Shown here: positions 11,346 to 21,630 of the stretch, piece by piece
Position numbering within the stretch: position 1 is the first letter of the stretch
Layout: every line of letters starts with the position of its first letter
NCBI GenBank assembly: GCA_032716605.1
Contig: CM064552.1
Location: 5,006,772 to 5,070,771, forward strand
Source of the DNA: Paralithodes platypus
Taxonomy: Eukaryota > Arthropoda > Malacostraca > Decapoda > Lithodidae
DNA: 64,000 bases
Reading direction: 5' to 3'
Made by a program: the position numbers and the translations under genes
The notes under the pieces: model-generated
Databases searched by the model: none
What the model was told of the DNA's origin: nothing
What the model saw: the letters and a program-made list of their open reading frames with translations, nothing else

Positions 11346-11440
11346 GTAGGGGAGGTGTGGCAGAGTGGTCTTGCCACTGGACTGGTAATCCAATGGACCC
11401 GGGTTCGAATCCCAATATGTCAATGGGAAGATATTATTAG
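11346..11440 (+). repeat. tRNA-like SINE head
   Basis: GTGTGGCAGAGTGGTCTTGC (A-box), an anticodon-arm-like CTGGACTGGTAATCCAATGG and GGGTTCGAATCCC (B-box). The acceptor stem does not close, so a SINE head is preferred over a tRNA gene. Confidence 0.55.
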
Positions 11441-11559
11441 GATGGAATTTGTGCTGTACCTAGTTTCAGTGCATTACCACAGCACACCGAAATGCCAAAA
11501 CAAAAATTACCCTCATTGTTCCCTGATTAAATAGCATTGTATGAATATTCCCATATTCA

Positions 11560-11870
11560 AAATATGTTACAGGAGGGCAATGCCTAGTGAGTTCATTGCT
11601 CAATAGGTGGCATTCTGAGAGTGAGGGTCCAAGTGTGGGGGGTGAGACCGTGAAGCGCGGAGGCGAAGCGGCTTCAGAGATGGAGTTGCTTCGAGCCGGG
11701 GTGCTTCGCATGTCTCACTCCCTAGACTGGAACAAGACCCCACGGGCCTCACCGTGTTCAGCGGTGTAGCTTAAAGGCTGTCAGCCTATGCCCGAGAGGG
11801 AGTAGTTGGAATATAGAGAAAAAAAAGGCAAAAGAACTTATCAAAATCGCTATGTGGAAATAACGCTTTA
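11560..11870 (+). repeat. Retroelement 3' remnant plus H1 fragment
   Basis: The GC-rich 11580-11815 (GTCCAAGTGTGGGGGGTGAG and TGAAGCGCGGAGGCGAAGCG) stands out from AT-rich flanks but has no supported frame. It is followed at 11823 by GGCAAAAGAACTTATCAAAA, an H1 arm. Confidence 0.4.
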
Positions 11871-12016
11871 ATAGAATATATTTTTTGAAATAATAGAACA
11901 CATTGGTTTGGGTATGGAAATAGAGGCTAATGGCACTGAAATGGTAGAGGTTGGCCAATCTATATTACTGTAGGATCTGTAGTGTACATACATTTAAAGA
12001 GAATGGCATTCACAAA

Positions 12017-12345
12017 CTATCTATCTATCTATATGCTCAGGCCCAATCCCCATTTTGGGGGTAGCCGACTCAAGACAGAGCAAGAACAGGGAAAATACAA
12101 AAACAAAATAAAACAACAAATAAACACAGATAAAAGGCACAAACTCACACACATCCAGGTCACCCAGAAGACCCAGAGACCAGGGTCACCAAGGTCACTC
12201 CAGCATTCCCCCGGCCCCTGACCACCCGGAGAGGTTCCGATCTCGGCAGGCAGACATGCAGCGGAGCCAAAGCCACAAGCCCTCCCACCACACTTCCAGG
12301 CGCACCCTTCATATTAATCGTCTCCCCGGGCCAGGCGCCTGATGT
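12017..12345 (-). mobile_element. LINE 3' UTR copy
   Basis: Nearly identical to 5365-5695: TGCTCAGGCCCAATCCCCAT, CCACCCGGAGAGGTTCCGAT and GGGCCAGGCGCCTGATG are shared. The coding part is absent. It ends where the next LINE fragment starts at 12346. Confidence 0.85.
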
Positions 12346-12795
12346 TCACAAACTGAATCTAATAATTTCCGTTCACTTAAGGATGACATATTCTTGTGGC
12401 CTTCGTCGATTGCTTCATGTCGAGCGGACCAAACAGTTTTAACGCGTTTACGTATTGGTCACACACGTCTTACTCACGGTTACTTAATGACCACCCCTCG
12501 CGATCCACCGCCTGAGTGTCAACTATGTCACACCCCATTAACAGTCCATCATTTTCTCTGTATCTGTCCGGTGTATGAACCAGAACGACAACGATTCCTG
12601 CAGCACGCCTCTTTCCACTCTATACTATCTGAGTCACCCTCCTTCAATTTCGCTCCTATCTGACACTTCCTGAGAGCCACCAAACTATATGATGACATTA
12701 GACTAAGTCTGACAGTTCCATGACTTGACTTTTCACCTCCTCACCGAACACTAGCCTTATGAGGGCCCTGGCCCAGTGGGCTAGTATAAAATAAA
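12346..12795 (+). mobile_element. LINE C-terminal fragment (post-RNase-H zinc-knuckle-like) with 3' tail
   Basis: 12394-12663 encodes LTRLRIGHTRLTHGYLMTT, then PPECQLCHTPLTVHHFLCIC and PVYEPERQRF. LTRLRIGHTRLTH followed by a C-x2-C...H-x4-C cluster is typical of the C-terminus of Jockey/I/R1-type non-LTR elements. The tail ends in (CAA)n near 12810. It is a truncated pseudogene. Confidence 0.85.
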
Positions 12796-13129
12796 CACAT
12801 CTACAACAACAACAACATTTAAAGACTGAATGTTCTACACAAAGTGCAGTTCCAGTCTCACTACCTAATGGCAGCGTTTCAGAGCTGCCTCACTTGTCAG
12901 TTTATATTCATTCGAGATCAGAGCGCATAATCTGATCCCAAAGGATTGTAGGTCTATCCCTTGGTACACATAGGAAAGCTCATGTTTGAGGGGGCCTGTA
13001 AGCCTTTTAAATGACTAACATACAGTACTGTTGTATGGGTTATGGGTTAAAATTCAGAGAGGACTTCCTTATTCATTGGGTAGAAGTTAGTGTTTGAAGT
13101 TATGATGGTAATATGGTTGTGGTCACCAG

Positions 13130-13279
13130 TGGTCAGGGTGATGAGGGTGAGATAAGAGGAGGAGGTAGGGGGGTGAGGGTGACATCTCCTCCTCCCCCTC
13201 ACCAATACACCACCACCAGAACAACAGCACCCTCCTCTGTACCGCCCACCTGGTCCCGTCGCCTGGCTCACACTAACAG
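13130..13279 (+). CDS. Exon E, probable coding exon (150 nt, phase 2-2)
   Basis: The acceptor TGGTCACCAG|TGGTCA has a weak pyrimidine tract; the donor is CTAACAG|GTACCC. In phase 2 from exon D it reads GQGDEGEIRGGGRGVRVTS, then PPPPHQYTTTRTTAPSSVPP and WSRRLAHTNR. Both ends fit phase 2 and the length is a multiple of three. Its composition matches the neighbouring exons, but the weak acceptor and another Pro-rich frame leave doubt. Exon D joined directly to exon F would also stay in frame, so this may be a cassette or a false exon. Confidence 0.55.
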
Positions 13280-13369
13280 GTACCCTCGCACCCCCTGCTA
13301 CTACTACTGTGCTATGATCATTAATGCTGCACCCTCTGTCAATATCCAACTAACAACACAGAACACTTA

Positions 13370-13512
13370 ATACTTCACTGCCCAACACTTGCCCCACACC
13401 GACACAACTTCAACATCACCTCACTCGGAGATCTCTAGACCCACTCGAGAAAGGTGGCGGACTGGGATTACCATAAAGGGCATCTTGGGACTACTACAAT
13501 AACAACAAATGC
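13370..13512 (+). repeat. LINE 3'-tail fragment
   Basis: CTTCACTGCCCAACACTTGC, then ACCATAAAGGGCATCTTGGG and ACTACTACAATAACAACAA. It resembles the tail words at 7188-7225 (GTAAAGGGTGTCTTGGAGCT), so it is a dispersed retroelement end. The frame is broken by a stop. Confidence 0.55.
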
Positions 13513-13551
13513 TGCACCCTCATACAGTATATCCACTATGATTACGAAGGG

Positions 13552-13566
13552 GGCCCCCCCCCCCCA
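13552..13566. repeat. C-run
   Basis: Homopolymer of about 12 C after GGGGG. Confidence 0.9.
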
Positions 13567-13737
13567 AGTTACATAGGACAAGAATAGTTCCCATGTTACT
13601 CTTTCACATTGTAAGACTTAGCTGAAAGAGGCGGATGGATGGACACGTTCAGCTTTGGCAGGCAGGGAATGGAACCCTAAAGCTAAATCCTTGGCTAGTG
13701 TTGTCCAGTGATAATTACAGCATGCAGTACTATTGTT

Positions 13738-13912
13738 AAAGGGGGGTGCAAGCCCGTGGGGTATTGATCCCCTCCCCTGCTACCTTCTCCGAGACAGAAC
13801 TCATTTCACCCCGGCCCCTTCGGGGGCCCAAAGCATCTGGAGCGGCTTTGGTTAACCAGACTCGGGACTGTTCGGCCAGACAGTCTGGGGAACTACAACA
13901 ACAACAACCATG
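13738..13912 (+). repeat. GC-rich retroelement tail with (CAA)n end
   Basis: CCCGGCCCCTTCGGGGGCCC and CTGTTCGGCCAGACAGTCTG, followed by ACAACAACAACAACC. Similar GCTGTTCGGCCAGGCAG words occur at 7249 and, inverted, at 10722. The open frames on both strands are composition artefacts. Confidence 0.5.
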
Positions 13913-15005
13913 TTTATCAGCACCCAATGGTAGTACAGTAATGGCATACTACCATTAACTATGTTAACTCTTATTTTATGACCACTCCAGGCTCACAGCA
14001 CAGTTAGTTTGTCCTTCAGAGTAGTGAATCTGTCCCCTAGAGATCTGTCATGGGGCTAAGCTGAGCCATATTTTCATGCATGTAGAGTACAGTGCTACCT
14101 TAAATCCCACTACACAATACTAATGTTGACCTTCAAACTAAATTTCATCCTGATTGCTGCATCCTCATAGCATCTCACTCTCTTCTTCAATTGTAACTTC
14201 TCCTGGTGCTAGTATTTTACTCTAATGTACAGTACTTCATTGTCATCTCCTCACTCTTCTATTTCTGCACACCCGTTTTCCTCACTACAGTATAATTTTG
14301 TATATCTGTTACAAGTCTCACGTTACTCAAATCAGCAGCATTTTTCTCTACTCTCTACTGTACTTATAATCCTACTGAAAATTTTATTTTTACCCTTTTC
14401 CTCATATCGGTAGCATTTTACTGATGATGATATTTATGTTTCAAGCTACAGGACATCTTACCTGTTAAGAATGCATAGTCGGTAAGTTGGACAGTGGGAT
14501 TTAACTATACTCTACTCTGTTTCTCTTCAGCTGACGATAAATTGAATCCCTTAGCAGCAAATTTCTCAATACTGTGCTTGATGGAAATATATGAAACTGC
14601 TATTTCATCATGTTAAGACCAAGTTTATATAATTAGCACCCTATTTCACTACAAAATCTTCAAAATAACTGAGAAATCTTGATGGGAACTTTGCAATTTA
14701 CTGTCAGTTGAAATGAAACGGTACTTCATAACATTCTGAACAGCATAGTATGGATTTTTTCAAAATATGACCTGGCAATAATATATTTAGCCAATCATAC
14801 AACATGGACTCATTGTACTCCATTGCACCACCTACATTTTATTTAATATGACAAGTCTAGAATTATGACCAATGCATCATGCTCATGATGCTTTTAAATA
14901 TAACCAAACTTGCAACATCGACTCATTGTACAGTACATTAAATCATAATCTTAATCAATGTTTCATCATTTACTGACTTAACATTACCCCTTCCCCCTAC
15001 CCTAG

Positions 15006-15344
15006 TCGCAGCGGAGGGTTCCTGGAGCACAGTGACTCCTTCAGCTCTGCCGGTGAGGAGGAGGAAGATGAGGACGATGGCTTCCAGATCCTCACTGCCG
15101 AGTCCCTCTTCTCCACCCTGCTCAACCGCGTCCGCTCCCTCACCCGCAAGATGAACCAGGATGAGGGACGGGGGGGTGTTAGTGGGGGTCCGGGGATGGG
15201 GATAGGGATGGGGGTAGGGGTAGGGAGCCCCAGACGTTCCAGTAGGCCCACCCCGGAGCCAGCCACAGCACCGCCCACAAACTCGGCGTCGGCAGCAGGT
15301 TTTTGGTCCTCGCTTTATAATTCTCCGCGAGATTCACCGGCCAG
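15006..15344 (+). CDS. Exon F, acidic then Gly/Ser/Pro-rich coding exon (339 nt, phase 2-2)
   Basis: The acceptor has an excellent pyrimidine tract (CCCCTTCCCCCTACCCTAG); the donor CCAG|GTACGT is near consensus. The translation runs SGGFLEHSDSFSSAGEEEED, then DGFQILTAESLFSTLLNRVR and SLTRKMNQDEGRGG. A run of GM/GV repeats from (GGGGAT)n follows, then Pro/Ser-rich sequence ending FWSSLYNSPRDSPAR. The segment around ESLFSTLLNRVRSLTRKM could form an amphipathic helix and is the best candidate here for a structured interaction motif. GC content is far above the flanking introns. Confidence 0.92.
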
Positions 15345-15364
15345 GTACGTCTATTAAGTTGTCC

Positions 15365-15445
15365 GAATAATTATAATGTAAAACTTGCAAAATAAACAAA
15401 CCAAAACTGGGACGACACAATATCAAGAAAAAATAACTTATCAAA
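15365..15445 (+). repeat. H1 family single-arm copy
   Basis: TATAATGTAAAACTTGCAAA, AACCAAAACTGGGACGACAC, then ATATCAAGAAAAAATAACTT. Confidence 0.7.
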
Positions 15446-15632
15446 GATTATTCAGTGCTATTGCAGTACACCAGGCAAGATTTCCAACTGACCCACTATT
15501 TGTATTGATGTTATTATTCCTATATTAAGTAGAGTAATAACAAACAAAATATACAGACTTAACCTTCCCACTAGTTTCTTCATTTATGTCATTGTATTTA
15601 TGCTATTAAAGAGTAATAAAATAGAGTAATGG

Positions 15633-15990
15633 TACTTAAGAAGTGCGTGCGGAGTTACATGGAGGGATAGACAGACTAATGAGGAAGTAAGAAGGAGGTG
15701 TGGTGTGGAGGTGGATGTGCTGGAAAGTGTGAAAAGGAACAACTTGAGATGGTTCGGCCATAAGGAACGTATGGAAAGCGAGAGAATGACTAAGAGGGTG
15801 TACGAGAGCGAGGTGGAGGGACAGAGAGGGAGAGGTAGACCAAATGAGAGGTGGAAGGATGGAGTGAGGAAGTAAATGAACGAAGGCGGTGCTGGTTGGG
15901 GGGAGGGGCGTCGACTGACTGGGGATAGAGGTGCATGGGGCGGTTCGTTCGTGGCCACCCCTTTGGGGATCACGGCATCAGGCAATAGAT
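15633..15990 (+). mobile_element. LINE reverse-transcriptase C-terminal remnant with premature stop
   Basis: The forward frame 15633-15875 reads LESVKRNNLRWFGHKERMES, MTKRVYESEVEGQRGRGRPN and ERWKDGVRK, then TAA; related sequence resumes after the stop. V.R..LRWFGH..RM...R..KRVYE and RGRGRP..RW are hallmark C-terminal LINE motifs. The tail ends in (ATAG)n at 15976. It is an inactive fragment. Confidence 0.85.
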
Positions 15991-16616
15991 AGATATATAG
16001 ATAGAATGGTAAACAAATTATACAAACTTAACCTACCCACTAATTTGTTCATTTCTGTCCTTTGCATTTCTCATTTTTATATTTATAAATAGCTTAATAT
16101 CATAAGTAAAAGAAGCCCTGGGCCATCTGGAAATCTTACTGACTGTAGCTGTAAACTATTTATTCAGATATCCATGCAAGTGTCGGTGTTTTCCATTCAT
16201 AAATATCAACCATTCCATAACTATCACAGTAAATTTGCATTTAAGCATTTTCTATCCTGACTTAAGTATCTTTCATCTAGTGCTATACAGTATATAATAT
16301 CTGAACTCTTGTTTCTATAAAGTTATTCTAACACATACATCCTAGCCTAATATTATCCTTCAAACAGCAAAACAAACTTCCAACATGCAAGTATTAGGTA
16401 AAAAATTAATGAAAAGATTAGATTCAGTTCAGGTTAGCTTCAAAAACTTTGGCACAAGGTCACGATTTATCTTACAGTAGATCCTCTGGAAAAAAGGCAA
16501 ACTAGGCCTATGTATCTAGCTCAGTACCAGTAGTTGCACTGCTGCGGTCGTTCACGGTGTTGGCGGCGGCGGCAGCAGACGCAACATTTTTACTATTCTG
16601 TATTTTCGCTTTGTAA

Positions 16617-17033
16617 TCAAAACTTCAAATCTTGTCTTCCCCATGCTCTATCAAGATTACTTTCAAACTTTTTTACTGATTCGGAATCGACTACATACTG
16701 GGCCAGTGCGTTCCACTCATTTACCACTCTATCATAAAAAGAGTTCTTTGCCTTTTCAAGCCTAGTTCTTTCCTTGTAAATTTTCTTAGAGTGTCCTCTC
16801 GTTCTTGTTCCCTCCCGCATCAAGAAGATACCTTCACACACATCCTCATCATACTTTCCTGACACTATCTTAAAAGTCTCTATCATATCCCCTCTCTTTC
16901 TCCTATATGCCAGTGTCGGAAGTCCCAGTGTCCTCAACCTCTGCTCATAGCCCAAGTTCTTCAATGTTGGTACCAGCTTTCTAGCTCTCCTCTGCACTTT
17001 CTCCACTCCTTCTATATCCGATATCCTTATCAT
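16617..17033 (-). mobile_element. LINE reverse-transcriptase C-terminal fragment, minus strand
   Basis: An open frame of 138 codons includes DIEGVEKVQRRARKLVPTLK, LPTLAYRRKRGDMIETFKIV and FYDRVVNEWNALAQYVV. VQRRA.K..P.L..L.Y..RL..L.LP.L.YRR.RGD.I...KI is characteristic of CR1/Jockey-like LINE C-termini. It is intact over this stretch, so it is relatively young, but it lacks the rest of the element. Confidence 0.88.
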
Positions 17034-17079
17034 TTATGTCAAACAATGTATAGTTGGCCACATGATTTTACATACAGGT

Positions 17080-17228
17080 ACATTAGGTGATTTTATGTAT
17101 GGAAGGAAAATTAGTATGATTGAACTAGGAGTGTATTTTCTTATGCAATAGTTGAATACCTTGACCAATTAACAGTTATATAACATATCATTTTTGTAAG
17201 TCAATCAAACTTTTCTTCCATACATAGT
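17080..17228. mobile_element. MITE, second copy of the 796-1022 inner element
   Basis: TTTTATGTATGGAAGGAAAA at left and CTTTTCTTCCATACATAG at right are inverted. The interior GACCAATTAACAGTTATATA matches 912-930. Confidence 0.65.
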
Positions 17229-17392
17229 TCTTTTGTCTTTACATTGTGTCGTTCCTGTTTTGTTTTGTTTATTTTGCAAGTTTTACATTAAATTATAATG
17301 TAAAACTTACAAAACAAACAAACCAAACAAGTAACGACACAATATAAAGACAAAAGAACTTATCAAAATCGCTATGTGAAAATAACGCATTA
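17229..17392. mobile_element. H1 hairpin, head-to-head pair
   Basis: TTTATTTTGCAAGTTTTACA and TATAATGTAAAACTTACAAA meet at about 17288, making a near-perfect palindrome of about 110 bp ending in ATCGCTATGTGAAAATAACG. Confidence 0.7.
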
Positions 17393-17472
17393 GTAAAATA
17401 AAACATTTAAATAAAAGAACACAAAACAAATTTATGTGACCAAAATTGACCTGGCTGTTCCCCCCCTCCTAG

Positions 17473-17651
17473 ACGTCTGGAGAACTTGTCCCGGGGCAGC
17501 CTGGTGCCTGGGCGTGATGATGACGCCTTCGCCCCGCTATGGCCCGGACGCCCCGCCAGTGTCTCCCGCGACACCTCCGACGCTGACACGCTCTTCTCCG
17601 ACGCCTCCGCCACATCCTCCGCCGCCAACACTTTCGGTACCCTGCCCAGAG
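17473..17651 (+). CDS. Exon G, last shared coding exon (phase 2 in, phase 1 out)
   Basis: The acceptor CCCCCCTCCTAG|ACGTCT is strong; the donor is CCAGAG|GTACGC. It reads RLENLSRGSLVPGRDDDAFA, then PLWPGRPASVSRDTSDADTL and FSDASATSSAANTFGTLPR. The SRDTSDADTLFSD stretch resembles an acidic phosphoregion (CK2-type sites). The donor leaves one base (G) of a codon, and both the 23530 and the 42565 acceptors supply the other two bases in frame. This exon is therefore the branch point between short and long forms. Confidence 0.92.
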
Positions 17652-17683
17652 GTACGCACTAGTTCTTGACACTAAGGACACGC

Positions 17684-18115
17684 CGCGTCATAATTTTATC
17701 ACTCACTGCAGTCTTAACAACGCGTCATAATTTTATCACTCATTGCAATCTTAACTCTGTGTTGTAATGTTATCAACATTACAATCTTAACACCGCGTCA
17801 TAATTTTATCAACATTGTAAGCTTAACATTGCGTCATACTGTAATATGATCACACATTACAATCTTAACAGTGCGTTATAGTTTTACCACACATTGTAAC
17901 ATTAGCATTGCGTCCTAAGTTTACCACACATTGATCCTTAACGCTGCGTCATAGTTTTATCACGCATTGCAATTTTAACAACCGTGTCATAATTTTACCA
18001 CACATTGCAACCTTAACGCCACGTCATAAGCTTACCAATATCAAAACATAATATCGCTTCATAATTTTACCATTTCAAACATTGCATCGTCATTTTACCA
18101 CATCCCTACTCTTAT
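17684..18115. repeat. Degenerate minisatellite, about 40-bp unit
   Basis: Repeats of GCGTCATAATTTTATCACTC plus CATTGCAATCTTAAC with drift; about ten units, immediately downstream of the exon G donor. Confidence 0.85.
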
Positions 18116-18188
18116 CATCACATCATATCCTACATATACTGTACAACACACCACATTGGTTTTTTTTTAACGCGTCTAGAAACTAACT

Positions 18189-18383
18189 ACAGGTGTCCCT
18201 CGATTTATGATTGGATTACGTTCATGAAAACCCAGTTTTAAATTGAAAAATCATATAGCAAACCCTAAAATTAATGGGGTAAATTGGGATGCGTTCTCGA
18301 ACCAGCCAAAACCCAAACCCAAACACCTAAAAACCTATAATTATATCGTAAATCGGGGCATCGGATAGTGAGGGAGACCTGTA
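18189..18383. mobile_element. MITE, family M2 (TACAGGTCTCCCTCGATTTA)
   Basis: The left end TACAGGTGTCCCTCGATTTA and right end AGTGAGGGAGACCTGTA are inverted and TA-bounded. Copies are at 33959-34157 and, inverted, 34229-34418. The ends resemble pogo/mariner-type non-autonomous elements. Confidence 0.75.
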
Positions 18384-18882
18384 CCTTACACACTATCATT
18401 TAACCATAACTCACAATTTTTTCACACAATAACTTTCCAAATATCATTAATAACCATGCAGCATAAACACAAGATGTACAATCACAAGGATAAGTCCCTT
18501 TCTGCCTTCCCAACTCTGACTACTTGATTTTCTCTCTATTTGGCAAGGCAAGATTACTACTCCTAAGCTCATCTGAACCAAGCTTGCATAGGCTATATAG
18601 GCTTCTTTCTGTTATGTTAAGGATTAATTTTTGCTCTTCCAAGTAGAGAAAAATCATGTCGGAGTTGGGATGGGTGGACTTATGCTTGTGAATGAACGAT
18701 CCCGCATTCACTACTGTACAATCATGATAAGATTTATTTTAGGGTTGGCTCGGCTCTAGAATAAAGAGTTGGGATAAAAATGGAATCAGATCTCAGTAGT
18801 TTACCAGTTGAAATTGGGACAAGAAATCTTCTACACTTTATCATATGTCAGTCTAAAACTAAAGCCAAATTAAGAGACCCAT

Positions 18883-19087
18883 TTAACCACTTCAACATGA
18901 TCATGTCATTTTCATCTTATTCTGGTTACCATAAGACAATTTTATCTAGCTTACCTCTAGGACTCAAAGGGGTAAATATGATCTCGATAAACCCTCTGAA
19001 TAACATAGGTCCTTCTTAAACTGCATAAAATGGTCTAACTTTAGCCAGAATAATAGGTAATAGGCATGATCGTGCTGAAGGGGTTAA
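18883..19087. mobile_element. TTAA-flanked MITE, T1-related
   Basis: TTAACCACTTCAACATGATC at left and GATCGTGCTGAAGGGGTTAA at right are inverted. The interior has ATTCTGGTTACCATAAGAC and its complement. Confidence 0.65.
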
Positions 19088-19149
19088 GTTGTTGAAGATG
19101 ACTGAACAACCACAAGATATAAAAGCCCTTACTGGGACTATTCTAGAGC

Positions 19150-19362
19150 TATACCATGTTCCAAATAGGTAGGCCAGAAATTGTGAACCCTAACCTCTAT
19201 AACTATAAAAGGGCTAGAGCAAATGGGCTGTAACTTTCCATATCTATTCCCTGGTCCACCCATCCCAAATGATAGTAATATTAGCTCGATTACTCTAGTC
19301 GTTTGTGAGTTATAGAGCTTAATGTTCAAGAGTTTTGGCCTATCTATTTAGAACAGGGTATA
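19150..19362. mobile_element. MITE, family M3
   Basis: TATACCATGTTCCAAATAGG and CTATTTAGAACAGGGTATA are inverted ends. Interior ATTAGCTCGATTACTCTAGT and CAAATGGGCTGTAA are shared with the other M3 copies. Confidence 0.8.
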
Positions 19363-19393
19363 GTAAACTCCAGATATAGCCAACCCTACAACA

Positions 19394-19610
19394 TTAACCC
19401 TTTCAAGATATGATGATGCATTTCTTTTCTATTTTCTGGCTATTATTAGATGATTTTATTCAGATTAGGAAGGGTATATGGACATCAGAGGGTTGATTGA
19501 GATAGATCTTTACCCTTTTAATCCCCACAAATCGTTTCTAAGCTGTATAAAATCGTCAAATGATAGCCAGAATAAACTGTCAAAACACGCCCTAATCTTC
19601 AAGGGGTTAA
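19394..19610. mobile_element. TTAA-flanked MITE, T1-related
   Basis: TTAACCCTTTCAAGATATGA at left and ATCTTCAAGGGGTTAA at right. Interior TTCTGGCTATTATTAGATGA and TCGTCAAATGATAGCCAGAA are inverted. Confidence 0.7.
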
Positions 19611-20221
19611 CTTCTCATTTACCATTCTCATATCAAAACATCTAAAAATTACCTATAAGGTGTTTCTACTTACTTGTTAAACCTGTGAAATGTGGCTCAT
19701 TGAAAACAAATGTATATACTGAATGACTATACAGTATGCGATCTATGGGAACAGAGAAAAACGGAAAGCTCAAAATTTTCCAACATGCCTTCTAAAATAA
19801 GAGTATTAATTTGTTTCTAGTTAAAAACCTATTCTATGCTATGAGTGGAAACTGCATCAAAATAATTACATGACCGTCTTCAATCTTTGTGCGGAATTTA
19901 ATGTGAAATTTAATATGCATGAATTTTTAGTGTCTTTTCAAATAAATGAAACTCATGACAAGATATAAAACCCACCATTCAGGCAAAAGTAAATGCAGTT
20001 GGGGTCATAATTTATATTTGAAGAAAACTATTCATATTCAGTCAGGTTTACATGAATTACTGTACATCAGCTGTCAACAAAATTCACTTGTGTCAAATGT
20101 TCCCCTAAATACATGAAAACATAATACAGAAATAATCCTTTAGTGAGAATAACAAGCAAAGATAGTAAATTAGTCTTGAGATCCATGATGAGATGCGTAC
20201 AAGCAGGATGAACTAAATTGG

Positions 20222-20410
20222 GTAAAAAGATGCAAATCCGTGAACGTGGAGGGAGTTGCACCAAGGGGTAAACCAAGAAAGACGTGGTATCACACCATAC
20301 GATCTGATCTTCAATTAAAAAACCTGACAAGTGAGGCAGCTCTGAAGAGGACTGCCTGGAGCGCCGCAATTAGGATGTGAGACTGCAACTGCTGTTTGTG
20401 TGTATGTATG
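20222..20410 (+). mobile_element. LINE C-terminal fragment with (GTAT)n tail
   Basis: The forward frame to the stop at 20378-20380 reads VEGVAPRGKPRKTWYHTIRS, DLQLKNLTSEAALKRTAW. RG.P.KTW...I..DL...NL..E.A..R..W is a LINE C-terminus pattern of a different lineage from the 15.6- and 16.6-kb copies. Confidence 0.75.
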
Positions 20411-20840
20411 TATGTACACTTGTACAGTAGGCTATATGTAGCATTTCCTTACATGGGACTGACTGTTGCATTTCCTTTATAGTGTACAATATATGCTTGT
20501 ACTGTAAAATATATGCTTAGTCTATAGTCTATACAGTAGCAGCCATTTTCATCTTTAGCTATCATACATAACTTCACCCCAACTGCAATACTTCCTGCCT
20601 GAATCCATGAAATTTAGTGTAGTGAGTAAAACACCTCCCAAAGAGTTGCCATGGTGAGTCTCATTTCATAATTCTTAGATAACCTGTAATGATAACTGCC
20701 TGAGTTGTTGTTATATTGTTCATGTATTGTCCAGTCTCTCCTGATATGTTCTTTAGTAACCCTCTCAGTTCTGCATAACAGCTTCCGTCATGCCCCGAGT
20801 AGTGTGTGTATAATAGAGTGTCATGCCACCAATTTTATCC

Positions 20841-21053
20841 TATACCCTGTTCATTATAGGTAGGCCAGAAATCTTGACTCCAAACCTCTGTAACTCAAAA
20901 AGAACTCGAACAAATGGGCTGTATTTCCAAACCTATTCCTTGAGTGACTCTTCCCAAATGGTAGAAGTATTAGCTTGATTACTTTAGTCCTTTTTGAGTT
21001 ATGAGAGATAAGGGTTGAGATGTCTGGCCTACCTATAATGAACAAAACATAGT
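20841..21053. mobile_element. MITE, family M3, well-preserved inverted arms
   Basis: TATACCCTGTTCATTATAGG at left and CCTATAATGAACAAAACATA at right, with GTAGGCCAGAAATCTTGACT and AGGGTTGAGATGTCTGGCCT mirrored inside. Confidence 0.8.
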
Positions 21054-21277
21054 ACTCTTTTGTTTCACATCTTAGAAATATTGAGTTAATATCTCTTGAT
21101 TTCTCTCAAATTATCATCAATGTTTTCATCAAACTGTTGATTTGGACTACATCTCAACAGTCCATTAAATAATTTTGAGACAGATATAGTTATTACCCTT
21201 TTGTCAACATAACGCTGCATTGAATGGGTCTCCTGGGAATAGGAGATTTCTATATGATGCAGTGATGAGGTAGTTTT

Positions 21278-21630
21278 TACCACCATGCACTCCCTGCTCA
21301 AGAGCGAGGCTAGGGTGGGTGCCCTGATGTCTCAGGGATTTCAATGCTTCAAACTCCTTGTGTCAAGGCATTTTGGCTCAAACGTCCCTTGATTTTGGCC
21401 CCGTCACTCTTTCAACTCTTGGGGAGGCACTCGTCACAGGCAGTTCTGCCTTTTGTCTCCCTCACTCACATAGAAAAAAATAATAATAATAATAAAGTTG
21501 GCCCAGATTGCTAGTTAACTAACAGCACAGTCGTCTGCCAATAACATACACTGGCTGGCCTAAGTCTCCAACCATTGACCTCTCAGTTTTCTGGCAAGTG
21601 CTCTAGCAATCGTGCTACGGCCTGTGTCTG
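21278..21630 (-). repeat. tRNA-derived SINE, minus strand (copy 2), interrupted
   Basis: CACCATGCACTCCCTGCTCA opens it and GCAATCGTGCTACGGCCTGT closes it, as in the 10240 copy. About 150 bp of other sequence with (TAA)n sits in the middle, so something has inserted. Confidence 0.6.

Noticed and set aside
11346..11420. Possible functional tRNA gene
   Set aside because: A- and B-boxes are good, but the acceptor stem does not close and no terminator-like T-run follows. A SINE head is more likely.
13047..13349. Minus-strand open frame opposite exon E
   Set aside because: It mirrors the Pro/Gly-rich + strand. Only the + frame has donor and acceptor in the phase required by exons D and F.
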